A stretch of 64,000 nt of DNA, taken from positions 496,001-560,000 of the forward strand of contig MCFL01000001.1 of the NCBI GenBank assembly GCA_002102555.1, in the 5' to 3' direction. Position 1 is the first letter of the stretch; the number at the start of each line of letters is the position of its first letter. Shown here piece by piece: positions 21,065 through 30,458 of this stretch. This stretch comes from Catenaria anguillulae PL171. Lineage: Eukaryota; Blastocladiomycota; Blastocladiomycetes; Blastocladiales; Catenariaceae. A program made the translations under genes and the position numbers. The notes beneath the pieces are model-generated. The model was not told the DNA's origin and did not search any database. It worked only from the letters and a program-made list of their open reading frames with translations.

Positions 21065-22127
21065 ATGCGCTCCACGTCGATTCTTTCGGCTATCTTGGCG
21101 TTGGCCACTGTGGCTTTCGGTTCGCATCACGCCTCCTCTCATCGCTGTCCATTCTTGGGAAACTGACGCGTCTCTCTCATGCTCAATAGCTGCGCCGACG
21201 ACCAAGCCCGTTCCCTTCAAGTTGCCCGCAACCTACGGTACCGGCGAAGACGGTTCCATGTCGATCCGCTTCAACGAAGACGGCACCTTTGCTACCTCGC
21301 GTTCCCTGCCGCCCTCGGTCTGCGACAACAAGCCTGTTTGCCCCGAGCTCGGCGGTAAAGGCACCTGGTCGTACGCTGCTGACTCGCGCCAAATCACACT
21401 CGTGCAAAAGATCTCGGCCAACTGGACAGTGACCCAAGTGTGGCAAAAGGGCGAAGAGTCGCGCGATGCCCTCACAAAGCTCATCAAGGGCAACAAGGTG
21501 ATCAAGGCCGAGGGCGACCAGTCAGACAGGTACCCGTTGCCCAAGGATGCGGCCGATTGGGAGCGTGCTGGAGGTGACGATGACACGAAGAAGGATGATG
21601 ACGATGTCAACCAGAAGCAGGACGAATCGTACGGCAAGAAGCCCAAGTGCCACCCCGTGCACAAGAAGAAGAAGAAGGAAGAGCAGACCCAGGAGTACAA
21701 GCAGGAAGAGGAGCAACACTATGGCAAGCGCCCGACGCCCGGTCCCGCTCCCGCCCCCAAGCCGACCAAGCCCTTCACGTTGCCCGCTTCCTACCTGACT
21801 GGCGGCCCTGGTGGTGTCGTGATTTCCATCAACGACGACGGCACCTTCACGACGAGGCGTGCACTTGCCCCTTCGGTTTGCGAAGGCCGCGAGTTGTGCC
21901 CCGAGCGCGGCGTCAAGGGAACCTGGACCTGGAACCAAGAAAAGCTGCACTTGACGCTCAAGGCCGCCATCACCGCCGAGTGGGCTACCGAGCAAGTGTG
22001 GGAACTCAAGGGCATGAGTCGCGATGCCAACACGTCAGAAATCACTGGCGCTCATCTTGTGTCGTCCAAGGGGAAGGAGTCGGACAAGTACCCGATACCC
22101 GAAGGTGTAGCTCACTGGACTCGCTAA
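21065..22127 (+). CDS. secreted protein B, two copies of the A-type domain with charged linker
   Basis: Exons 21065-21119 and 21190-22127 join in frame to 330 residues. Signal peptide MRSTSILSAILALATVAF, then domain 1 (about 24-140: PATYGTG, DGTF, CDNKPVCPELGGKGTW, NWTVTQVW), a highly charged, probably disordered linker of about 60 residues with Asp, Lys and Glu runs, and domain 2 (about 200-330: PASYLTGG, CEGRELCPERGVKGTW, EWATEQVW, PIPEGVAHWTR). The intron sits in the signal-peptide region as in A, so the two genes share descent. The product is identical to that of B' at 39567. It converges on the RBR gene with 167 bp between stops. Confidence 0.88.
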
Positions 22128-22293
22128 TTCGACGTTGAAGTTTCAGTCTGTGAGATGTGCACTTGGTTGAGATGATCAAGGCGATGTATGTCGCTCATTT
22201 TTAATGGGCGCATAAAAAATACAGATCGAGTATTGGTATATGGAATGATGTTTACTTTTTGAATCATCGTGGCAACATCGATACCAGAAACCT

Positions 22294-23911
22294 CTAAGCA
22301 TCGGCCCACAACGTGCCAAAGTGCTCTGCCGTATTATTGTGCTTCTGCTTGCAATGCTGATCGAACCCTCGTTGGTCCTTGAATGTCCGATTGCAACAAA
22401 TGAACACCTCATGGTCCTCTGTCTCAAATAAGTGCTCGGCCAACTTCTCAAACGAATCAAACCGCCCGTAGCAATGGTGACCCCACAAGCTGTGGTAAAT
22501 CCGAGCGAGCCAGCTGGGCAAAGGCTTACCAAAGTCCTTCGTTTGGAACAGCTCGTGAGTGCCGTGAGCAGCAAGTCGCCGGCCGTCGGAATCGCGCGGC
22601 CACCCATTTTCGTTGAGGAAGAGGGAGATGCGACTTTGGGGCAAAGCGGGAAGCATGGCAGCGGCTTGCATGCAATCGCAAGTTGGGTCGCCGTGTTGGT
22701 TGCGAGGCGTAGCTGTCAGGCTGCGATACCGTCATGAAATTCCAGCCAATGCTGCGTTCCACGAGAGCTTGACAATGCGGACAACGCTTCCAACGCATTT
22801 GGCGACCCGTCTTAAGCACGGCCCAGTCCTCGGGTTGCCTATCCTCAATGGGAATCTTTTGAAATTCGGCACACTTGACTGGGTGATGAGACGCCAAACG
22901 ACAACGAAAGCACATTATCTCCTTGCACTCGGGGCATGACACACTTGCTTCCTTATCCTTGTTGTCGTCCGAATCAAAGTGCTCGGGCTTATCGACCGTG
23001 ACCAATGCGCCGCACCGACGCTGAGGGCAATACACGGCCTTGCCTTCAAACTCGAGGAAGCGCACGACGAAGCGGCTTTGTGTCTCGTCATCGAGATCGA
23101 GGTCGGAAACGAGGTCGCGGAACGTGTCGGCGCTGAGCGCAGTTTGGCAATCGCGAGCAGCGCAAATGGTTGGAAACTTATAGGTGCGATCCGTTACAGT
23201 GGTGCGAATCCATTGCGTGAGGCAATCGGCACAGTACTCATGCTCGCACTCGGGGAACAGTGCGGCAAGTGTGGAATGGTCGGCGCCGGGCGGGAGGTAT
23301 CCGCCAACCCAGATTTGGTCTTCGCAGACCGAGCAGCTTGAGGGTGACGCGGGCAAAATCAATGGTAAGTCGATGTCGGCAGTGGGAGCGGGCAGCACGG
23401 GCTTCTTGTTGGTGCATGCGTCAGCTGTGGCCGCTGTCTCTTCAAGAACCATGTTGAGAATGGCGGCCTCGGTCAGCGCAGTATCGTCGACATGCTCTTG
23501 ATACTTGCGCTGCAGCGTCTTGGCGAAGTCCTTGTCGTTTTCCGCTTGCTGCTGCCCCTGATCCGTGACCAAGTCGGCGACAATCTTGTCTTGGATCAGC
23601 GCGAGGTCGGCTGTGGCTCCGAATGACTCTTGAGCTTGCAATAACAAGGCAAGCCGAGTGTCGTAGTCGAGGTCAGCATCATCCAGGAACAGTGTGGGCT
23701 CGTAACCTGGCGGGGGGACTTCGGCTGTATCGGTTTCGACAGGCTCGCCGAACGCACTCTTGTACGCTCGGTCAATGGCGCGCCGCATGGCGGGAGATTT
23801 CGGGACGGCATCTGCGGCCGAGGATCCAGAGATGGCCGCCGGCGTGGTTGTTGACTGGGCGGTGGCAGCCACATTTGACGACGCCGAGGTTGATGAATCT
23901 GATGTCATCAT
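22294..23911 (-). pseudogene. RBR (RING-IBR-RING2) ubiquitin ligase paralogue with damaged RING2
   Basis: RBR ligases pass ubiquitin through a catalytic Cys in RING2. From the ATG at 23911: a Ser/Thr/Ala-rich N-terminus, RING1 (CSVCEDQIW to ECEHEYCADCLTQWI), IBR (YCPQRRCGALV, CPECKEIMCFRCR) and the start of RING2 (KRCPHCQALVER). The catalytic position reads GWNFM instead of GCNFI in the paralogue at 30459, so Cys is Trp. About 40 nt encoding the following CACGVGFCYRCG segment are absent, and the frame changes (about 22725) into YRSL, then NQHGDPTCDCMQAAA. A C2H2-like tail (FICCNRTF, FDQH) ends at 22294. A substitution, a deletion and a frameshift together suggest real decay, although transcription as a dead RBR protein cannot be excluded. 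Confidence 0.75.
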
Positions 23912-24803
23912 CTATTGCATGCGAGAGCAACTACACATTGATGCGCAGGGCAAAGGTTGCAGCAGGATAAAGAGGGGCAAACAGGTCCTCAAGGCTCGGT
24001 CATTGTCACAATAGCAAGGAAACCGTCAGGTCAGCGCGGCTCTGCTCGGACAAGTTTTGGACGGATCATGGACCTCACGAACGATGCTCGCTGCGCGCGG
24101 AATCTCTCGGGTTTTTACAGTCCCTGAATGTCTGTGAGGAAAAGGTACAACATCTGCGTTATAGATAGCCAATTTTAAGTCTTCAACGCTGGCTCTTGTT
24201 CCGGCTCCAGCTACAACGCTCGGAAGTGGTCGAACCAGAGCAGAATGTACGCGAGCGAAGAGGGCATCAGTACCATCGGCAGGCCTTCAGCTTGCGAGGG
24301 CGAGTGGTTCACGCCACCCAATGGCGATTATTACTACTCTCAAGAAAGCATGTACATAATGGCCATTATCAACACAGAGGTGACGCATGCACTGCAGTGC
24401 GGAATCTCATGCGCTCTGTTCAAATAGCGATGATTTCAACTGCACCAAGAGTAGTCGTCGCAGCGGATGCTTGGAGGCAGGGACATGCGGGGATCACAAA
24501 CTTTAAGCTCAACAAGATCGGCCTTCGCGACGTGATGGCCTCGAGTTGACGTCGCGAACAAACTCGTCGTGCACGAAACGGCGGCGGGCCACTGGCAACG
24601 GCGCTCTTGGAGATGGGCAGGGTATGATGTTGACGTATATATTTAAGGGGAGGGCAGCCCCTCTCCTGCCCAACCCAACCTGAGCAAACATGCAATGGAA
24701 GAAGCAATATCTCCCGATTTCGATGCATTTCATGTCATTTCACACTACCCCATCTCACCAACATCGTTAACCGCTCAGCATCCTCCAACCTTGCAACAAC
24801 ATC
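23912..24803. other. divergent promoter region of RBR and PFL
   Basis: An 892-bp gap. A TATATATTTAAG box lies at about 24637-24648, 160 bp before the PFL start codon, followed by the inverted repeat AGGGGAGGGCAGCCCCTCTCC-like sequence at about 24646-24666. No gene recognised. Confidence 0.45.
24637..24648 (+). promoter_or_regulatory. TATA box of the PFL gene
   Basis: The string TATATATTTAAG is the strongest TATA-like sequence in this gap and stands 160 bp upstream of the PFL start. Confidence 0.5.
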
Positions 24804-27634
24804 ATGGCGCCTCACGAGCAAAGTATGCATAGCTTGATCGATTCCCTCTCGAGACTTTGACTGTCGGTCTCCGCTTCTGACACATGGCACCAATACCCAG
24901 AAATCAACGTGGAAAAGTGGATCGCAGACCACTACACGCCGTACGAGGGCGACGGATCGTTCTTGACCAAGCAGCCGTCGGCCAACACTCAGGCCGTCTG
25001 GGACGTGTGCAAGGGTCTGCTCAAGCAAGAGATCAAGAACAATGGGTGCCTCGACGTTGACCCACACACGCCGTCCACCATCACCTCCCATCCGCCTGGC
25101 TACATTCTCAAGGACAAGGAGGTGATTGTCGGTCTGCAAACGGATGCTCCCCTCAAGCGCGCCATCAAGCCGTTTGGCGGCATCAACATGGTCCGTGCGG
25201 CGCTCAAAGCGTATGGGTATGAGATGGATCCGAAGGTGGAAGAGATTTTCAAGTATCGCAAGACGCACAACGATGGCGTGTTTGACATTTATACGCCCGA
25301 GATGCGGAGTGCTCGGTCAAATGGGATCATTACGGGTCTTCCTGTATGCTCGGTTTTTCCATCATTGATTTCCGGGTCGGGCTTTTGTTTCTTTGCGCTG
25401 ACCGTTGCTTCTGGGTCTGCATTGTTCAGGATGGGTATGGTCGGGGTCGTATCATTGGTGATTACCGTCGTGCTGCCCTGTATGGTGTCGACTACTTGAT
25501 TGCCCAAAAGAAGGAGGACAAGCTTGCGATTGGAGGTATGCCATCTGATGATACGCACGAGTTGACACTCCTTCCCAACTCACGCTCGTTTTCACTCTCC
25601 ACCCGCACCAGGCGTCATGACGGAGGAAACCATGCGTCTTCACGAGGAAGTCGCTGACCAAATCCGTGCCTTGAATGACCTCAAGACAATGGCCGCCTCG
25701 TACGGTTACGACATTTCCAAGCCGGCAACGAACGCACGCGAGGCCGTGCAATGGATGTACTTTGCTTACTTGGCCGCCATCAAGGATCAGGACGGTGCCG
25801 CCATGTCCATGGGCCGCGTCGACGCCTTCCTTGACTGCTTCATCGAGGCCGACCTGCAACGGGGCACTCTCAACGAGGAGCAAGCGCAGGAGCTCATTGA
25901 CCAATTCGTCATCAAGTGCCGGTTGGTCAAGCATTTGCGCACGCCCGATTACAACGAGTTGTTTGCCGGCGACCCGACGTGGGTGACCATGGTCCTTGGC
26001 GGTTTGGCCAAGGACGGGCGGCCCTTGGTCACCAAGACCTCTTACCGACTCTTGAACACGCTGTACAATCTGGGCCCTGCTCCCGTACGTCGCTGCTTTG
26101 CTTTTTCCTCTACTTTTGCTCGCACACAAGCTAATGGGCGGCCAATGATTACAGGAACCCAACTTGACCATCCTGTGGCACGAGGCGCTCCCGACCAACT
26201 TCAAAAACTATTGTGCTCAAGTCTCCATCGATACGTCGTCGATTCAGTACGAGAGCGACGTGCTGATGAGCAAATACTTTGGCCACGATTACGCGATTGC
26301 CTGCTGTGTGTCGGCCATGCGTGTGGGCAAGGACATGGTCCGATACTTTTCATCACCACACCAACCAAATCTGGCGTGACCGCAGCTTCCACTGACGATG
26401 TCGATACTGTGCGCATGTAGCAATTCTTTGGCGCTCGCTGCAACCTTGCCAAACTGCTCCTCTACGTGCTCAACCACGGCAAAGATGAAATCACAGGTGC
26501 ACAAGTTGGCCCCGATTTTGGTGACTTGCCCGACGGCCCGCTCCAATACGATCTCGTCTGGGAAAAGTACGTCAAGGCCATGGACTGGATGGCGCAACTG
26601 TACGTCAATACGATGAACGCCATTCACTACTCGCACGACCGGTACTGTTACGAGGCCATTCAAATGGCGCTCCACGACACGCACGTGCGCCACTTGATGG
26701 CGTTTGGTATTGCTGGCTTGTCGGTCGTGGCCGACTCGTTGTCGGCCATCAAGTATGCTAAGGTGACGCCAGTGCGCGATCTCAAGACTGGGTTGACGGT
26801 GGATTTCATTATTGAGGGTGAATTCCCAAAGTTTGGAAACGACGATGATCGGGTGGATCAGTTTGCCCAGCTGGTACCACATGTGTTCAGTCAAGCATTG
26901 AAGAAATACCCGGCTTACAAGCAGTACGTCTATTCTCTCCTTTGACCGTGTCCCGTGTGGGTAGCTGACTTGATTCGTGTTTTTGTTTCGTCAGCGCCGA
27001 GCACACCTTGTCCATTCTCACCATCACGTCCAATGTCGTTTACGGCAAAAAGACTGGGGCGACGCCTGACGGCCGCCCAGCTGGGCATGCATTCGGACCT
27101 GGTACGCTTCTTCTCGATTCTTTTGGGCTGTCGGCAACGTTTGTTGACGTGATTTCTCGACCAGGCGCCAATCCAATGCATGGCAGCGAGACGTGCGGTG
27201 CGATTGCCTCGCTCAACTCGGTATCCAAGGTATCCTACGACGACTGCGTTGATGGCATATCCAACACATTTACTTTGGTTCCGTCTGTCCTCGGCAAGCT
27301 TCCCGTCGAGAAGCGCAACGTACGCCAGCTTGGCTCTTGTCACAATTTTTTGTCATTCTCGTCCCACGCTAACACACTGGGAATTGCGCCCTCACTCGTT
27401 TAGAACCTCGCCGGCATTCTCGACGCATACTTCAAGCGCCATGGCTTCCATCTCAACATCAATGTGCTCAATCGTGAAACGCTCGAGGACGCCATGGTGA
27501 ATCCCGACAATTACCCCAACTTGACGATTCGCGTGTCGGGCTATGCCGTCAATTTCATTCGGTTGACGCCCGCGCAACAGCGCGAGGTAATCACACGCAC
27601 GTTCCACAAGGCGTTGGCGTCGAGTAATCATTGA
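24804..27634 (+). CDS. PFL: pyruvate formate-lyase (formate C-acetyltransferase)
   Basis: Glycyl radical enzyme that splits pyruvate with CoA into acetyl-CoA and formate without oxygen. Nine exons (24804-24822, 24901-25343, 25430-25535, 25612-26084, 26155-26337, 26421-26923, 26995-27101, 27165-27319, 27404-27634) join exactly in frame to 739 residues, near the usual 760. The active-site cysteines are C397-C398 in [11 protein letters not shown]; the radical Gly is G709 in [28 protein letters not shown] is also conserved. The N-terminus MAPHEQKINVEKW shows no organelle presequence, so the enzyme is probably cytosolic. The exchange of introns argues that this is a settled nuclear gene. Its activase lies 1.5 kb downstream on the same strand. 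Confidence 0.97.
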
Positions 27635-29151
27635 ATGGTGTTTACACGTGAAGAAGGAGTATGTGACGTAAATTGTCGTTGACGTGCTGTCGGCCGTTTG
27701 CATTTTATCAGTATCCCCTCACTTTGTGTCTTCTTGGCTTTAACATTCTTCGAACTTGAAGTTTTATGGATACGTGTGTATCATCCCTTGCTCACATCGC
27801 CATCACACAGCAGCAGCAAAGAGAGTGTATTCTCGGAAGGCACTTTGCCTTTTCCTTTCCTGAGCTCGGCAGCCCCATGATGTATGCCTTCAACTATCGA
27901 CACTCAGCCCATTGACTCGAATCCACACTTCATCCACACTTCAGCTATCATAGATATTAAAAGTTGCTTGTGTTCGAGCTTATTGAATGTGCAAAAATAT
28001 TTACACGACTCTCGATCCACACAAATGACAAAAAGCGCACCATGATGTCTCCAGGCAGCCTTGGCTCCGATGGCGATACCTACTGTTGGGTCGGCCCGAG
28101 CCATTGTTGGTACTCGTGCCTGGGGGAAGCGCAGAATCACATCATGTCCCACGATTAGCCAAAGAGTGTTTCCAGAAGTCAATACCGCCAACCAGTAAAC
28201 GTCTATCCGCTGATTTGGCCACGTCCCCCAGCGGTCCAGCCGCGAGCAAGTGGGGGCGTGCCAGGGAGCATTTTTCAGAGGGCCAGTCCGTAGCAAGCAA
28301 ATGCATACGTACCATGATTGGTGAATGACAAAGATCTTGCGGAAACAAACGGCGACGGACACACTGCTCTGGTTGAACCTGGGTCTTATTCTGTGGGAAA
28401 CGCAGCCGTCCGCGGTGACCCACGTTAGCCAACAGATCGCATCCGGGCCCCTGGGCCAACCCGTCAACCAGGACGCTGGAACTCCCCGGCAAACGTACCA
28501 ATGGAGAATGATCAAGTAAGAACACGAGGATGAGCTGAGATGAAGCATGAAGGATGAAGAGTCTGTAGGCAAACGCAATCCGGGGTGACCCACGATGAGC
28601 CAACTTGGTGACGTCCAGACCCGGTCCATTTGGGTTTCCACAAGCTTGATGAGGCTAGTACAACGAACTCCACGGGGTGTTTTTTTGCTCTTGCACGCGG
28701 TCACGATAATGAATGGGCTCGTAGCTATAGCGAGGTAGGCAGATCAAGTTGGATCAACTCCGAGTCGACTCGATTGAATGGGAAACAATCTGTGCAGACA
28801 CGATTGGTTGGCCTTGACCCTTGCTTTGCTTGACCACATAGAGATTAGCGTCAGTCTCACCGTGAAGAGTGGAAATATTAATACTATGATGGTCCTGTCG
28901 GTCTTCGAAGAAAACCTTGTTCGCAAACCATATCGCGCCGCGCCGCGTGCACAAGGTTGCTGCTGCTCCAGCTCTCGTGCCCAAGTGCAGATCATGCCCA
29001 CAGAACGGATACAAAAGGCCGACTTGGCCGCTTCGAGCTCGCTTCCATGCAACCATCAAGCAAACACACACTGCTTAGCTATGCGATAGCCAATGAATTT
29101 AAAAACAAAGACCAACACACATTCATCACCCACCAACCCCCATCCAACGTC
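27635..29151. other. intergenic PFL-activase, with degenerate repeats
   Basis: A 1.5-kb gap. It holds three degenerate copies of a ~45-bp repeat (see separate entry) and a 266-codon minus-strand open stretch (28704-27904) that I do not accept as a gene. The last 150 bp should hold the activase promoter. Confidence 0.4.
28121..28611 (+). repeat. three dispersed copies of a ~45-bp degenerate direct repeat
   Basis: Copies at about 28121-28163, 28391-28432 and 28564-28611 share GG(A/C)AA(A/G)CGCA, a spacer, then GTGACCCACGATTAGCCAA-like sequence (TCCCACGATTAGCCAA, ACCCACGTTAGCCAA, ACCCACGATGAGCCAA). Function unknown; could be a remnant of a mobile element or a regulatory array between PFL and its activase. 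Confidence 0.45.
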
Positions 29152-30329
29152 ATGTGTGACCGCAAACCCGTTGGCGATATCGAAGACATTTCGCTCGTGC
29201 GCCGTTTCTTTGACGCCGTATCACACTCGATGGGCAACCTCTCTCGCGACGCCAGCCACGATGACCTTGCGAGCCAGGCCCACCACGTGTTTAACCCGTC
29301 GAGTCTGTCCGAAGAGGAGCTTCTCGAGTTCAAGGGATATGTCCATTCGGTTGAATCGCTCGCGTGCCTTGAGGGTCCAGGCAACCGGTTCTTGGCATTT
29401 TGGTCCGGATGCAAAGCACGGTGTACCTATTGTTCAAATCCCGACACTTGGGAAATTACGGCCGGAAAGGAGACGAAAGTGGGCGAGTTGGTCGAAAAAG
29501 TCGGGCGAATGGTGGATTTCTATCGGCCAAACGGCGGCGGCGTGACCGTGACTGGGGGCGAACCGCTTGTCCAGTACAAGTTTTGGCAGCGTTTTTGTAT
29601 GCGATTAAATCGGTATGTACGCATGCATGTGCTTGGAGCGAATGCGAGCAAGCAACGCTCATGGACTGACGACACCCATCTCCTCGTGCGCTTTGTGCAA
29701 ACTCGACAGAAGTTTGGCCTTCACACGTGCATCGAGACCACGGGCCAGGGCACTCGGCGTGCCTGGGATACAGTATTGCCGCATACGGACTTGGCGCTCG
29801 TGTGCCTCAAGCACCCAAAACCCGAAGGGTATCGGTTCATCACGGTCAAGAAGGATTTGGATACGGTGCTCGAGTTTTCAAGGAGCTCGAGAGGCGCGAG
29901 ATTCCGTGGTGGTGTCGCTACGTGGTACGCTTGCTTGCGTGGACAGTTATGAAGGTTTTCATGCCAAGTTGACAGATGTCGTGGGCTTGTGTAGGTGATT
30001 CCCGAATGGACCGATAAGGACGAGGACCTGGATGCTCTGATTGAGATTTGCAAGGGGTCGCCCATGTGCAAACGGTTGGATCTGTTGCCGTATCATACGC
30101 TTGGCGTTAACAAGGTTTGTATTTGTTTCTTTTTCTGTGCCCCTCTCATGCCGAGGTGCAACGATTTCTCACTGGTCCTGCTGCCTCTGCACAGTGGGAG
30201 GAAATGAACCTCGAGTACCCAATGAAGGACATGCAGCCCCCGACAAAGGAGCGCATGCAATACGTTGCCAAGCGGCTCCGTGACGGTTTTGCCGGCACAG
30301 ATATCATTGTGACCGGCGACGACCAGTGA
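29152..30329 (+). CDS. pyruvate formate-lyase activating enzyme (radical SAM)
   Basis: Installs the glycyl radical on PFL using an iron-sulfur cluster and S-adenosylmethionine. The cluster motif CxxxCxxC is C87, C91, C94 in SGCKARCTYCSNPDTW; GGGVTVTGGEPL is the SAM-binding GGE block, and HTCIETTGQG and RLDLLPYHTLG are typical of the family. Exons 29152-29612, 29710-29924, 29995-30114 and 30195-30329. Two single-base gaps are needed, near 29573 (so that exon 1 ends QVLAAFLYAIKS) and near 29878 in a T run (FFKELERREIPWW). These look like homopolymer errors. The N-terminal ~60 residues precede the family core and lack an obvious presequence. Pairing with PFL on the same strand supports the role. 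Confidence 0.93.
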
Positions 30330-30458
30330 GTAAGCATTATTTTCGTGTTGTTATCGTTATTCCCCAACTTCAATGAATCTAAAAACTCGTTGTTCCAGCT
30401 GAAAACATGCCTTTTCATACCACTTCATCATGAACATCTGTGAGCATCCAACACAAAC

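Larger units (their letters stand above)
16900..22330. repeat. inverted duplication, arm 1
   Basis: This arm carries genes A, M and B in the order and spacing found in mirror image at about 39368-44900. Matching landmarks: A start to B stop spans about 5.0 kb in both arms; the gap from B stop to the RBR tail is 167 bp in both. Protein comparison by eye gives identical B products, a handful of changes in M and more in A. The inner border falls within the last codons of the RBR gene at 22294-22330; the outer border is diffuse. Confidence 0.93.

Noticed and set aside
28121-28611. CRISPR-like array
   Set aside because: Only three degenerate copies at uneven spacing in a eukaryotic genome.
27904-28704. 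266-codon minus-strand open stretch between PFL and its activase
   Set aside because: Trp/Cys/His-rich composition unlike the other genes, no domain, and it runs through the degenerate repeats, which produce its repeated WLIVGH phrases.
24804-30329. Very recent bacterial transfer of the PFL pair
   Set aside because: Both genes have several introns with the local donor consensus and codon use like their neighbours, so any transfer must be old.
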